The notes beneath the pieces were generated by a model that saw only the letters and a list, made by a program, of their open reading frames with translations, had not been told where the DNA came from and made no database searches. DNA of 64,000 nt, from positions 1-64,000 of the IMG/VR virus record IMGVR_UViG_3300005617_000008; one strand, given 5' to 3'. This document shows positions 1 through 8,047 of the stretch, piece by piece (within the stretch, counting starts at the first letter, position 1; each line of letters opens with the position of its first letter). This stretch comes from a virus. The position numbers and the translations under genes were made by a program.

Positions 1-24
1 ATCTTGATACAAGGAAACGATCAT
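1..24 (-). CDS. 5' end of a gene running off the left edge
   Basis: The portal stop codon overlaps an ATG on the minus strand in the ATGA arrangement used throughout this phage. The eight visible codons read MIVSLYQD, and a GAGG-rich stretch sits just upstream inside the portal 3' end. No function can be given; a gene after portal is often a protease, head protein or a small accessory gene. Confidence 0.45.
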
Positions 25-1499
25 CCTCTCACCTCGAATCCCTTCATCTGCCGCTCAAGTCCCTCAAACAGTCGCTCAATGTCGAGCAGTTTAGCCAATG
101 CTTCTTGATCCACTGGCGCAGTCGGAGCAGTCAATGGTGTCTCATTCGGCGGTTCGGAGGCCATCTCAATCAACCTCTCCGGTGACATTGGAGACGCTAT
201 TCCCGGCACCATACGAACATCACCCAACGGCGGGCCAATTGGCTTCTTTCCTATCGCGGTGAAGAATTGATCAATGGTCGTTCCACCTGCTCGGAACACT
301 TCGGATTCACGCTTCACGAGTGCGTCCTTATCCTCTTCCAGTACGCGGACATTTGAGGTATCAAACCAGAACTCGGCATCATCAAGGTCCTTGTATTCAG
401 ACTTAAGTTGCCAGTTAATCTCCTCTGCCCAAACTTGCTGAATCGGAATTACAACCTCTTCGTAGCCCTGTTGACGTGCCTGTTCAGACGATGCGTATGC
501 GGTACCATTGACCAGGCCTACCATCAGTTGCAATGTTGCTGCGGGGATGCCCGTGACCGCAGAAACGCGCGACTCGGGAATCAATCTTAATTGCGTTAGA
601 TCCAGCTCTTTAGGGCTAAACCCTACCTTCTCAAAATCAATCGGCTCAGATAGGACAATCGGCTCCCCGGCCCGATCCCCCGTCGTCTTCCGCATCCAGC
701 CCTCTTTCATTGCTGCGGCCTTGGTTGCATCTACCCTGACATCCCTGTCCTTCGGAGAGATCACCGGCACCTGAATGCCCATGTTGCGCATGATCGCGGC
801 GGTGAACTGCGCCATCTTGTCGTCACCGTACAATTCCTTGACAAGTGGGGCGAAGGGCTGACGAGTGCGCCGATCTTCACCAAGCGGACCGCGTTTTAGA
901 TGTAACACATCATTCGCTGGCCACAGCACCGAAGCCTTGCCGGGAACGTCGAATTGATAGTGCGACAGGAACGGATCGAGTGATGTTTCACGTGGAACTT
1001 CCGGTGAACCTCCATCCCCTGGCCAGCGTGGTCTCATCATATAGTGAGGAATGTGCCATAGTTCGATTAGTTGCCCGCCTACGTCACGAACTTTCTTGAA
1101 TCTGACTCCACCATCGATCCACCAGTCAATCGAGGCCGCTTGCGAGTAATTAGCCCAAATGTGATGCTTGTTTGGGCGGCGGATGAGTTGGGCCAAGGCG
1201 TGATTCGGGTCGATCTGCGTATCACCATCCTCATTTGTGCGCCTGATGACGGGTTTAGCTTCGGGTAGTCGTGTTCCTGTATAGTTGAACACTGCTGCGA
1301 CAAGGGAATGTCCGTCGAGGTTGCCGACTTCACGTTTGTAATCAACCGTTTGTGCTGGAGACCAGTGACGAAAGCGGTAATCGGTGAAGTTATCGTAGGA
1401 GTTGACTTGGGCGAAGTCCGGCGCAGGAGAGGCGGCTTTCTGCTCAGTTAAAGCATGATAAGCCCTGGAAATACGGTTGATGAGACTGAATTCAGCCAT
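21..1499 (-). CDS. Portal protein (HK97-like)
   Basis: Dodecameric ring protein at the capsid vertex through which DNA is packaged and to which the connector binds. The 492 residues match the family length. The middle contains the typical phage_portal pattern: a basic segment near residues 200-220 (LHLKRGPLGEDRRTR) and a later helix-rich segment with ESRVSAVTGIPAATLQL. It starts directly after the terL stop with no gap, in the canonical terS-terL-portal order. The C-terminus is charged and helical. Identification rests on recalled family pattern plus gene order. Confidence 0.88.
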   Translation of the reverse strand: MAEFSLINRISRAYHALTEQKAASPAPDFAQVNSYDNFTDYRFRHWSPAQTVDYKREVGNLDGHSLVAAVFNYTGTRLPEAKPVIRRTNEDGDTQIDPNHALAQLIRRPNKHHIWANYSQAASIDWWIDGGVRFKKVRDVGGQLIELWHIPHYMMRPRWPGDGGSPEVPRETSLDPFLSHYQFDVPGKASVLWPANDVLHLKRGPLGEDRRTRQPFAPLVKELYGDDKMAQFTAAIMRNMGIQVPVISPKDRDVRVDATKAAAMKEGWMRKTTGDRAGEPIVLSEPIDFEKVGFSPKELDLTQLRLIPESRVSAVTGIPAATLQLMVGLVNGTAYASSEQARQQGYEEVVIPIQQVWAEEINWQLKSEYKDLDDAEFWFDTSNVRVLEEDKDALVKRESEVFRAGGTTIDQFFTAIGKKPIGPPLGDVRMVPGIASPMSPERLIEMASEPPNETPLTAPTAPVDQEALAKLLDIERLFEGLERQMKGFEVRG

Positions 1500-2984
1500 T
1501 TAGAACATCTCCAGTTCGCGGACATTAGCAAGCTTGGAAAACGCCCCGCTTGCAGCATCTACCTGATCATCATTATCACCATGCGGGAAAGCGGTTAATT
1601 CATTACGAAACGCGATGTTCCAGTCTGCTTTGAGTACTCTTACGTTTTGTCCTTCACACTGGCTGGCAAAGGGATCAGCGCGGGTCGCTTTGTCCTCTTT
1701 CGCCATCTCAGTATGAACGTTAAACCCCGCCATGTCACGAATAATGTTTGCAATGACCTCTACAGCAAGCCCCGGCACTTTCTCAACCCAGGTGGGAATA
1801 ACTCCGTATTTGTTGAGATCGGATTGTGCCGTGTCCTTCATCTTCTGGTTGCGATCTCGAGGAGACCACTGTCCGCGCTGCATGTCTTCCACGTAGAAAA
1901 TCCCCGCGTGTTCAGCCATGAGACAGCCTACGGAATAGTCAGCCTTGGTGCTATCACTCCCTCCGAGATCCCAATAGCGCACGCGAGATGCTTCAACTGG
2001 CACGGCACTAACTTCATGTGCCAGATCTGCGAGCTTAAACAGCCCACCCTCCCGCGGGGCGGGCCGTTGGCGATACAGAGCATTCCAATAGTACGGGCCA
2101 ATACGTTGCTGGATTTTCCTTAGCTTTTCAATTGGATATCGTTCGGGGCAAAGGGCTTCCCCAACCGCACGATCATCTGGTTCCAGTGTGCAAGTGCGCG
2201 GAATCTCTATCGACTTCTCTTCCTTGATCGCCTCCAGAGAGACAATATGCCAGTGCTCTGGCTCTTCCCCTGCCTCCTGAGCTAGAAGCCAGCCGGGAAG
2301 GTCTAGCTGATTCCAGCGAGTGGCCTGTAGCACGATGGCGCCTCTCGGTTCTTCACGCGTATAGAACGTTGATGGATACCAATCCTGGTGATCGCGCTGA
2401 ACCGCTTCGGATAATGCTTCTTTTGCATTCTTAATTGGGTCGTCTATGATGCCGAGATGGAAACCCTTACCCGTGATCGGACCGCCAACGCCAGCAGACC
2501 ACAGTCCACCGCCCTGATCAGTCTCCCAATGCTTCACTGCTCGAGCTGATTCCCGCATCTCACTGCCACTGCTAAGGTAGTTATCGCGCGCGTTACGGGA
2601 GAGAGTGAAAGCCAGTTCAGCGGCGTATGAGTTGATACCCGCCCAACGTTCGGGGAATAGAGTCAGGTAATACGCTGAGAAAAGGCGGGATAACAACTCT
2701 GACTTACCGTGTCGAGGCGGGGCGAAGATCATAACTCGGTTTAGTTCTCCTAGCGCCACCCGAATGAGTACGTTAGCGATCTTGATGCAGTGCGGATACC
2801 ACTTAAAGCGCGGGTTGGCGACCTTGATAAACGCTTGGAAATCCTCAAGACTCGGATTGTTGTTCTTGTTGGCTTGATGTGGCGCGGTGGGCTGCTTCGA
2901 GAAGTCGAACCGCTTTATCTGCCATGACGCCGTGCAGAACGGCAAGGTCGCCGGCGGGTTGTTTAATGACGTATTCCCTTTCAC
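1500..2984 (-). CDS. terL: Terminase large subunit
   Basis: ATP-driven DNA packaging motor and headful or site nuclease. The N-terminal ATPase half shows a Walker A variant APPRHGKSE near residue 90 and a Walker B LGIIDDP near residue 180. The C-terminal RNase H-like nuclease half shows YWDLGGSD, and the late acidic motif HGDNDDQVDA lies near the end. At 494 residues it is of normal length. The ATG used overlaps the small-subunit gene by 140 nt, unusually long. No later in-frame ATG precedes Walker A except one too close to it, so the start is uncertain but the frame is not. Confidence 0.93.
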   Translation of the reverse strand: MKGNTSLNNPPATLPFCTASWQIKRFDFSKQPTAPHQANKNNNPSLEDFQAFIKVANPRFKWYPHCIKIANVLIRVALGELNRVMIFAPPRHGKSELLSRLFSAYYLTLFPERWAGINSYAAELAFTLSRNARDNYLSSGSEMRESARAVKHWETDQGGGLWSAGVGGPITGKGFHLGIIDDPIKNAKEALSEAVQRDHQDWYPSTFYTREEPRGAIVLQATRWNQLDLPGWLLAQEAGEEPEHWHIVSLEAIKEEKSIEIPRTCTLEPDDRAVGEALCPERYPIEKLRKIQQRIGPYYWNALYRQRPAPREGGLFKLADLAHEVSAVPVEASRVRYWDLGGSDSTKADYSVGCLMAEHAGIFYVEDMQRGQWSPRDRNQKMKDTAQSDLNKYGVIPTWVEKVPGLAVEVIANIIRDMAGFNVHTEMAKEDKATRADPFASQCEGQNVRVLKADWNIAFRNELTAFPHGDNDDQVDAASGAFSKLANVRELEMF

Positions 2985-3234
2985 GGACTAGCGTCGCCTG
3001 CTCCTTTAGCGTGATCAGCGTTTCGGTGAGATAATCAAATAGTAAGGCCTCTAACTGCTCGCCCTTTTTACTTGCAACTACTTGCAACTGCGCGTCTGGA
3101 AGTGTCTTCTTCCAGCGGCTAACTACTGAGGCGTCAAGGTTATACTGACTTGCAACTTCCATCACGCCTTGGCCTGCGAGCAGCGCCGCCATAACTTGGG
3201 CGCGCACTTCAGGCGAATGGTTCTTGCCGCGCAT
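2845..3234 (-). CDS. terS: Terminase small subunit
   Basis: DNA-recognition partner of TerL that selects phage DNA for packaging. The N-terminal 45 residues form a helix-turn-helix (GVMEVASQYNLDASVVSRWK). A central helical oligomerisation region and a Gln/Ser-rich tail follow, which fits 129-residue TerS proteins. It lies immediately upstream of terL and overlaps it. HTH-only similarity is weak, so the call relies strongly on position. Confidence 0.8.
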   Translation of the reverse strand: MRGKNHSPEVRAQVMAALLAGQGVMEVASQYNLDASVVSRWKKTLPDAQLQVVASKKGEQLEALLFDYLTETLITLKEQATLVREREYVIKQPAGDLAVLHGVMADKAVRLLEAAHRATSSQQEQQSES

Positions 3235-3289
3235 CGGTTAGGGATTATGCGTTGCTAGGTGAGGAAAAGTAAATAGAGGATTTACGGAG

Positions 3290-3553
3290 TCATCGTTCCT
3301 GCTCCTGTGGTTGGGCGGACTTCTTGCGACACTTAGGACATACTGCATAGTTTTGACTTACCCGTATTAGCCATCCGTCCCGACGAGCCTCTGCGCGACA
3401 TTGCCCGCCTGTTGCGCCAGTATACTCAACGGGTAAGTAGAGATCGTCGCAGCCGTTAACGCAGTATAAGTGCAGTTGATAGCAACCGACGATACAGGAA
3501 ATCGGCGGCAGCGGTTGTACCTGTTTCAAACCTGCGCTCATTCTCTCACTCAT
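3290..3553 (-). CDS. Small Cys-rich zinc-binding-like protein
   Basis: 87 residues of unknown function. Two cysteine clusters are visible: an N-terminal one (ISCIVGCYQLHLYCVNGC) and a C-terminal CPKC near residue 73, with CRAEARRDGW between. Such small metal-binding proteins are typical accessory genes beside phage terminases. The ATG at 3553 has GGAG nine bases upstream; an in-frame ATG four codons later is an alternative. Confidence 0.65.
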   Translation of the reverse strand: MSERMSAGLKQVQPLPPISCIVGCYQLHLYCVNGCDDLYLPVEYTGATGGQCRAEARRDGWLIRVSQNYAVCPKCRKKSAQPQEQER

Positions 3554-3581
3554 CCTTCATTGCTCCGGTGCGGGGTGTGAC

Positions 3582-3770
3582 TTACGAGCATCGAACCTGT
3601 AACTGTTCGCCCTGCATTCTCGTGGTGATTAGCCCCTTCGCTTGTAACGCGAGAGCTTCAGGAAGGTAACTTCCGTGGCAGTTGAGCCATTCATCAGGCT
3701 TCGTGCTTATAGCCCGCATGATGGCCTGTTCGGTTTTAGTCTGTTTCAGTGTGGTTAATTTGTCGAACAT
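3582..3770 (-). CDS. Small hypothetical protein (62 aa)
   Basis: Starts MFDKLTTLKQ at the internal ATG rather than at a longer frame that would cover the upstream gene. Predicted mainly helical, with the segment YLPEALALQAKGLITTR. It lies in the leftward chain of tiny genes ahead of terS, separated from its neighbour by 4 bp. No family recognised. Confidence 0.6.
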   Translation of the reverse strand: MFDKLTTLKQTKTEQAIMRAISTKPDEWLNCHGSYLPEALALQAKGLITTRMQGEQLQVRCS

Positions 3771-3774
3771 TCTC

Positions 3775-3969
3775 TCATTCCCCTCTCTCACTCCGGCGCG
3801 GGTGGCGCGTGTCAATCTTAGTCCAATTGCAATCACAATCTGAGTCCGTACAGGTAAATACCTGTAATCTTCCATTTTCTACCGCCGCTTCAATTTCACT
3901 GTAAGAACCAAAGCCAACGCGCCACAAGTGAAAGCGCCATAAGGGATACAGTAATTCAGGGTCGGTCAT
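3775..3969 (-). CDS. Small hypothetical protein with acidic Cys motif (64 aa)
   Basis: Reads MTDPELLYPLWRFHLWRVGF, then a short CTDSDCDC cluster near residue 43 and a basic tail. Its start overlaps the stop of the upstream 64-residue gene by 4 bp (ATGA), which supports both reading frames. No function assigned. Confidence 0.62.
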   Translation of the reverse strand: MTDPELLYPLWRFHLWRVGFGSYSEIEAAVENGRLQVFTCTDSDCDCNWTKIDTRHPRRSERGE

Positions 3970-4160
3970 TTTTCCTCGTTCTGCGATGGTTGGCGCGGTA
4001 TTAACTTTATCTTCAGGTACTGAATAGAAAGACTTGCGCCACAACGCTTGCCGTTGACGTAATGTGGGCAGGAGTGACGCTCGAATGCCTCAATGTCAAG
4101 TAGATCCTCGTCGTCAAACTCATGGCCGTTAAGACAGGCGGCGCTATGGAATACTCTCAT
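3966..4160 (-). CDS. Small Cys/His protein (64 aa)
   Basis: Starts MRVFHSAACLNGHEFDDEDL. Cys and His residues at about 9, 13, 33 and 41 (ACLNGH, SCPHY, KRCGA) could bind a metal. Overlaps the following gene by 4 bp. The start was chosen at the ATG preceding the first Cys-His pair; the longer frame upstream runs over the next gene in another frame. Function unknown. Confidence 0.62.
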   Translation of the reverse strand: MRVFHSAACLNGHEFDDEDLLDIEAFERHSCPHYVNGKRCGASLSIQYLKIKLIPRQPSQNEEK

Positions 4161-4182
4161 TTTTCGCTCACCTATCCTTCCC

Positions 4183-4308
4183 TCACTGCGTTTCATGGGT
4201 TTTCTTTGGTCGTCCGCCTTTGTGACCGTTTGCGCGAGCTGCGTCAGCCTTGCGCTTGGTAGTCGCCTTACCGCCGATCTTGCCACCCTTGCGGCCTATC
4301 TCAGCCAT
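4183..4308 (-). CDS. Short basic KGG-repeat protein (41 aa)
   Basis: Begins MAEIGRKGGKIGGKATTKRK and ends with GHKGGRPKK. It is strongly basic, with repeated GG-K motifs resembling the short general-stress/KGG-type peptides and small DNA-binding-like peptides common in phages and plasmids. First gene of the leftward left-hand operon, just downstream of a strong minus-strand promoter. AGAGG lies about ten bases before the ATG. Confidence 0.62.
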   Translation of the reverse strand: MAEIGRKGGKIGGKATTKRKADAARANGHKGGRPKKTHETQ

Positions 4309-4351
4309 ATATCGACTCACCTCTTTAGGTACGGTTGCCATAACGTGCGCC

Positions 4352-4381
4352 ACTATAAGCCAAACCGGGATTATCTGTCAA
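4352..4381 (-). promoter_or_regulatory. Leftward sigma70-like promoter for the terminase arm
   Basis: On the minus strand TTGACA (4381-4376) and TATAGT (4357-4352) are separated by 18 bp. It points at the KGG peptide, terS, terL and portal. It lies back to back with the rightward promoter, -35 boxes 45 bp apart. Confidence 0.65.
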
Positions 4382-4402
4382 TAACTTTTGTCTAGAATAA
4401 TT

Positions 4403-4455
4403 TTCTAACTATTTTCACTTACCCTATTGACAGAAACCTAAAGCGGGTTTATATT
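4403..4455 (+). promoter_or_regulatory. Rightward early promoter with conserved upstream module
   Basis: TTGACA at 4427-4432 and TATATT at 4450-4455 have an exact 17-bp spacer. Just upstream is TTCTAACTATTT. The 30-bp block 4403-4432 matches 9261-9290 at 22 positions with no gap, conserved at both ends and divergent in the middle. This suggests a shared regulator-binding module attached to both early promoters. Confidence 0.7.
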
Positions 4456-4490
4456 GGTGCCCGCTTCGATGAAAGGGGCTTGGAAACGAG

Positions 4491-4694
4491 ATGGATAACG
4501 AACAACAAAGAGATTTCACAGAGGAACAATACAACAACCGCCTGATGCAAGACTACGCAGAAGTCGGCTACGAACACGCGCAAGGCGGAATGTCGAGATA
4601 CGCCGCGAAACGATGGTGCAAGGTTTCGACAACGCTCGCGCAGGAACGAGATTACTGGCAAGGATTCGCGGCAGGTGAAAAAGCGCGAGCATAG
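4491..4694 (+). CDS. First early gene, hypothetical (67 aa)
   Basis: Hydrophilic, charged protein (MDNEQQRDFTEEQYNNR...) with a central YAAKRWCKV stretch. It is the first gene after the strong rightward promoter, starting about 30 nt past the predicted transcript start. GGGG/GGAAACGAG precedes the ATG. No family recognised; position suggests an early host-interaction protein. Confidence 0.6.
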   Translation: MDNEQQRDFTEEQYNNRLMQDYAEVGYEHAQGGMSRYAAKRWCKVSTTLAQERDYWQGFAAGEKARA

Positions 4695-4724
4695 TCCCAA
4701 TTGTTTGCTGAAGGGAGATTGAAG

Positions 4725-5018
4725 ATGATGACATACCAACTAATCGTAATGGCATTTGACGGCGATTACCAAACTGAGTCACCACAATTTGAAAACACTG
4801 ACGACGCCTGGAGCTACGCAAACGATCTAGGCTCAAAATGGTACTTCTACCCGTTCCACTTTGTAATTGATCAGGCGGGCGAAGTCGTATCCGCACCGGA
4901 GCTAATGTCTCACCTTGAAGGGCTAACAATTGAAGATCTGGCCGCGCACTTCAAGGGGATTTCAGAGACGCCGGACGCGCAGAATGTCAACGCGGAAGAG
5001 TTTGCATTCATGGTCTAA
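4725..5018 (+). CDS. Hypothetical acidic early protein (97 aa)
   Basis: Starts MMTYQLIVMAFDGDYQ. The ATG at 4725 follows AAGGGAG. The protein is acidic with aromatic-rich centre (SKWYFYPFHFVI). Second gene in the early operon. Unknown function. Confidence 0.62.
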   Translation: MMTYQLIVMAFDGDYQTESPQFENTDDAWSYANDLGSKWYFYPFHFVIDQAGEVVSAPELMSHLEGLTIEDLAAHFKGISETPDAQNVNAEEFAFMV

Positions 5019-5044
5019 CAATTGACACAAAAGAGGAGATAGAG

Positions 5045-5311
5045 ATGATGTGCACAGACTTACGACCAATTGAGGAAATCTACACAGATCGTTATATGGC
5101 GTTGTCCACAATGCCGAAGTCCTTGAGCGATTGCCTGTATCTTGCGAAGTACGAAAACGGCAGATTTATTAACGACTCATGGCTGCGGATGACAAAGGAA
5201 GAACGCGACCTGATTGATAGCTGGCTTGTTGAGATAGAACACCCGCTGGCTTATCAACCGGGAACGCAGCAATCGCGCATTGTAGCACTAGTGCGGGAGT
5301 TTGGAGCCTGA
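5045..5311 (+). CDS. Hypothetical early protein (88 aa)
   Basis: Tandem ATG ATG at 5045/5048 after AGAGGAGATAGAG, a strong ribosome site. Mixed charged protein with MTKEERDLIDSWLVEIEH in the second half. No family recognised. Confidence 0.6.
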   Translation: MMCTDLRPIEEIYTDRYMALSTMPKSLSDCLYLAKYENGRFINDSWLRMTKEERDLIDSWLVEIEHPLAYQPGTQQSRIVALVREFGA

Positions 5312-5347
5312 CGCACTCACCACCAACCACGAAGGGAGTTGATAGAA

Positions 5348-5587
5348 GTGACGACACTACACGAATCTCTAGATGAACTAGCAAGACTTAAAGCTGAGCG
5401 CAAGTGGGTAGGCAAGAAAGTGTACATCACGAAGGGTTACTATCAAGGTCACTTCGGAGTAGTTGCTAGCGTTGAAGATACTAACTCCTTCATCGTGCGT
5501 GGCGGCACCCTGAATACGCTGGAGCCGTTGATTTGCCGGGACGAACTCAGGCTGGCACGAAACACGGATTTGACGACTAACAACTAA
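5348..5587 (+). CDS. KOW/SH3-like small protein (79 aa)
   Basis: GTG start at 5348 after GGGAG; a TTG nine bases upstream is the alternative. Residues 20-45 read WVGKKVYITKGYYQGHFGV, the turn-rich pattern of KOW or SH3-like barrels (V-I-G-Y-G-G-V). Those bind RNA, DNA or ribosomal partners in known families. The fold assignment is by eye and tentative. Confidence 0.55.
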   Translation: MTTLHESLDELARLKAERKWVGKKVYITKGYYQGHFGVVASVEDTNSFIVRGGTLNTLEPLICRDELRLARNTDLTTNN

Positions 5588-5607
5588 CCAAAAAGGAGTT
5601 ACTGACA

Positions 5608-6084
5608 ATGCCATACATAGACTCAAAAGACGTTGCTCTCATACGCAAAGCTATCCGCGCTGCACTGTCTAATTACAAAGTTAGTGTCACTCGGCGTCAT
5701 AGCTCATCCGTTGAAGTCGCGCTGCTCAGTGGTCCTATCGTTGGCGTCGATCACGTCAATGTGTACTGGTACAAAGAACACCTTGGACCAGAGAAGCTGG
5801 ATCGACCGGACGCCATCGCTGTTATCGAGAAGATCATCGCTGAGATTTTCAAAGTGCACAAGCCGCAGACGTTAGTTGAAGACAGCGACTACGGCACTGT
5901 GCCGACGTTCTACTATGACGTGAGTTTTGGAAAGTGGGATCAGCCGTACGTCTGCACCGACCCTGATGCTGCGGATCGATTGGAGATTCAGCAAGAGTTT
6001 AGAAAGATCGACCGCTGGCACGAGCAGGAGAGACGCAGGGCTGAATTTCGCCGTGAGCGTGAAGGGCTGAGGCTTGTTAGCTGA
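5608..6084 (+). CDS. Hypothetical protein (158 aa)
   Basis: Strong AAAAGGAG ribosome site ten bases before ATG. The N-terminal half looks alpha/beta (VSVTRRHSSSVEVALLSGP), the middle has an aromatic stretch (FYYDVSFGKWDQPYVC), and the C-terminal 30 residues form a very basic helix (REREGLRLVS end). The same architecture occurs in conserved phage hypotheticals; no function known. Confidence 0.65.
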   Translation: MPYIDSKDVALIRKAIRAALSNYKVSVTRRHSSSVEVALLSGPIVGVDHVNVYWYKEHLGPEKLDRPDAIAVIEKIIAEIFKVHKPQTLVEDSDYGTVPTFYYDVSFGKWDQPYVCTDPDAADRLEIQQEFRKIDRWHEQERRRAEFRREREGLRLVS

Positions 6085-6109
6085 AGGAGAAGACGAGAGG
6101 GGCGCGGTA

Positions 6110-6268
6110 ATGAACTGTGAGCACGACGGGCAAAAGCGGGAACCGGGCCGTGAGGAAACCGACGCAGACATTTTCAACGTAGGCTGTATCGAGTGGGTTT
6201 GCAGCCGCTGCGATAAATACGAGATTCGCTACACCAACATGCAACGAACGGAGAAAGCGAATGACTGA
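6110..6268 (+). CDS. Small Cys-rich protein (52 aa)
   Basis: Starts MNCEHDGQKREPGREE, with CxxH at the N-terminus and CSRCDKYEIRY near residue 33, together a plausible four-ligand zinc site. GAGGGG precedes the ATG; a TTG upstream in frame would overlap the previous gene. Overlaps the next gene by 8 bp. Confidence 0.58.
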   Translation: MNCEHDGQKREPGREETDADIFNVGCIEWVCSRCDKYEIRYTNMQRTEKAND

Positions 6269-6440
6269 AGAACTAACACGAGAAAATCTGATGATCGCGT
6301 CCGAACTGGACGATGATGAATTTGATGACCTGTACGAACGAATGCTGAGACTTATTCGTAACTACGGCACCATCGGCGTGGAGAACATGCTGAAGTATCT
6401 CGATCAGGAGTTGACTGCCGGACGTGAGGAGATTGAGTGA
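6261..6440 (+). CDS. Short acidic helical protein (59 aa)
   Basis: Reads MTEELTRENLMIASELDDDE and continues as a charged amphipathic helix to REEIE. Its stop codon overlaps a GTG start of the next gene (GTGA), and GGAGAAAG lies upstream of the ATG. Coupled translation and tight packing support it. Function unknown. Confidence 0.55.
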   Translation: MTEELTRENLMIASELDDDEFDDLYERMLRLIRNYGTIGVENMLKYLDQELTAGREEIE

Positions 6441-6736
6441 ATAACAACATCAGACAGCAACCGCCAAAGTCGAATCCTTACACCGCAGATGATGTAAGCT
6501 CAGCGCTCGCACAAGCTCAATACGACGGGTATCTACCGCGCTGCGTTCACAATGGCTGTCTCATGGACTGGTCAGGAGAACGACTCGAACCACCCTGCGG
6601 TTGTCGTCTCTCCTTCCGCAACTCCGGCGACGAACTGCGCTACTCGAAAGCGTGTAGTGACAATCGTTGCTCAGGCTGTGAGTGGGATGTAAATGATTGT
6701 GATTGCGCGCATCACGAGGAAAGGGAACGACAATGA
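6437..6736 (+). CDS. Cys-rich hypothetical protein (99 aa)
   Basis: GTG start in a GTGA overlap. Ten cysteines are grouped as RCVHNGCLMDW, PPCGCRLSF, KACSDNRCSGCEW and DCDCAHH, so at least two metal sites are likely. Family unknown; one of many small zinc-type proteins in this operon. Confidence 0.6.
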   Translation: MNNNIRQQPPKSNPYTADDVSSALAQAQYDGYLPRCVHNGCLMDWSGERLEPPCGCRLSFRNSGDELRYSKACSDNRCSGCEWDVNDCDCAHHEERERQ

Positions 6737-7203
6737 AGGTTGATTACGAATTGCAAAAGATTAACTGCCGCGATTGTCGCGGAACGGGACAAAGCCGCAA
6801 TGGGCCAGACTTGCGCTGTGAATACTGCGGCGGCAACGGGTGGGTCGAAACCTACAGCGCGCGGCGGCAGCGACTGACTCAACCCGCGCCGGAGACTGGC
6901 GAGGAGTGGCGCTACGACGAAACGCACGGCGCTCACGTCGCTATAGACGATAAGTTCCAACTGCGAGCGCACTGGAAAGGTACAGCGGGAAGTGCGGAGG
7001 TCAAAGCGATCATGCAGCAGATCATCTCAGACCATCGCGCCGTGCCGTTGCTGCGCGATACTCTGCAACTGGTCCGACGATTACTCGTGAATCAGCAAAG
7101 TTGCGAGCAGTCGCTGTGCTGTAGCTGTGAAGACACACGTCAGACAGTGATGGAGTCAATAGTAGCAGTCCTCGCCACTGTGGGCCGGGAGGGGGAGAAA
7201 TGA
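6733..7203 (+). CDS. DnaJ-type zinc-ribbon protein (156 aa)
   Basis: Residues 12-37 carry two CxxCxGxG-like repeats, CRDCRGTGQ and CEYCGGNG, as in the DnaJ zinc domain. No J domain is present. The C-terminal half is helical with CEQSLCCSCED near residue 130. ATG lies 4 bp inside the previous stop region. Could be an adaptor or nucleic-acid-binding protein; no enzymatic motif seen. Confidence 0.6.
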   Translation: MKVDYELQKINCRDCRGTGQSRNGPDLRCEYCGGNGWVETYSARRQRLTQPAPETGEEWRYDETHGAHVAIDDKFQLRAHWKGTAGSAEVKAIMQQIISDHRAVPLLRDTLQLVRRLLVNQQSCEQSLCCSCEDTRQTVMESIVAVLATVGREGEK

Positions 7204-7427
7204 TCAGAGCCTGGTTTGAAACACCGACTTTTACCTTTGAGGCGTTTGCGGAAACTTGCGAAGAAGTTGACAAAGTTATAGCTGCGGCCTGGAAAATTCA
7301 CGCCAGTCAGACAGGTGCCGATGAGGATTATACCTGGAAGTACGAACAGGACATCCAGTATACCGAGATTTGTTCAGGCCAGTGCTTCCGAGATGGCGAA
7401 TTGCTACTAACCTCGGAGACAGGTTAA
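7200..7427 (+). CDS. Hypothetical protein (75 aa)
   Basis: ATGA overlap with the preceding gene and one-base stop-start overlap (TAATG) with the methyltransferase-like gene. GGGAGGGGGAG is just upstream. Aromatic, acidic protein (TPTFTFEAFAETCEEVDK). Unknown function. Confidence 0.58.
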   Translation: MIRAWFETPTFTFEAFAETCEEVDKVIAAAWKIHASQTGADEDYTWKYEQDIQYTEICSGQCFRDGELLLTSETG

Positions 7428-8047
7428 TGGGCAAGATCTTAGTTGGGTGTGAATTTTCAGGAACCGTGAGAGACGCATTTCGTGCGCGAGGTCACGACGC
7501 CTGGTCATGTGATCTGCTTCCATCGGAGAAACCTGGACCGCATCTGCAATGTGACATTTTCACCGTGTTGGATCAGGGTTGGGATTTGTTAATTTTTCAC
7601 TGGCCCTGTACTTATCTGACTCGCGCCCAGGCGGGCTGGTTCTTCAATCGTCCGAAGAAGCCGAAGTCGCATATTCTCTACGGCTACCCGCGTTATCGGG
7701 CCATGCGACAATCAGCGAGGAGTTTTCGGAGACTGCTCAACTCCCCGATCCCGCGCATCGTTGGCGAGAATCCGATCCCTTATCGAGACGCGCGGCTGAT
7801 CATGGGTGAGCCGACACAGACAGTGCAGCCTTACCAGTTCGGACATCCCGAGCGTAAAGCAACCTGCCTGTGGCTCAGAAACCTGCCACCATTGCAACCG
7901 ACTGACATCGTGGATCTACCGGAGAAGAAATCAGAAGCGCAACGGCTCCATCACCTGCCGCAATCACCGAACAGGTGGAGAGAACGCAGCCGTACTTTCC
8001 AGGGAATAGCCGAAGCTTTCGCAGATCAATGGGGGTCTTTACTATGA
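7427..8047 (+). CDS. DNA cytosine-C5 methyltransferase-like protein
   Basis: Residues 3-30 resemble the SAM-binding start of C5 methylases (ILVGCEFSGTVRDAFRARGH then AWSCDLLPS), and HWPCTYLTRAQAGWF near residue 55 matches the catalytic Pro-Cys motif IV in the form seen in compact phage members. At 206 residues it lacks a full target recognition domain. It may modify phage DNA or be a non-catalytic relative. The C-terminus is GIAEAFADQWGSLL, nearly repeated at the end of the next gene, which starts 4 bp before this stop. Confidence 0.7.
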   Translation: MGKILVGCEFSGTVRDAFRARGHDAWSCDLLPSEKPGPHLQCDIFTVLDQGWDLLIFHWPCTYLTRAQAGWFFNRPKKPKSHILYGYPRYRAMRQSARSFRRLLNSPIPRIVGENPIPYRDARLIMGEPTQTVQPYQFGHPERKATCLWLRNLPPLQPTDIVDLPEKKSEAQRLHHLPQSPNRWRERSRTFQGIAEAFADQWGSLL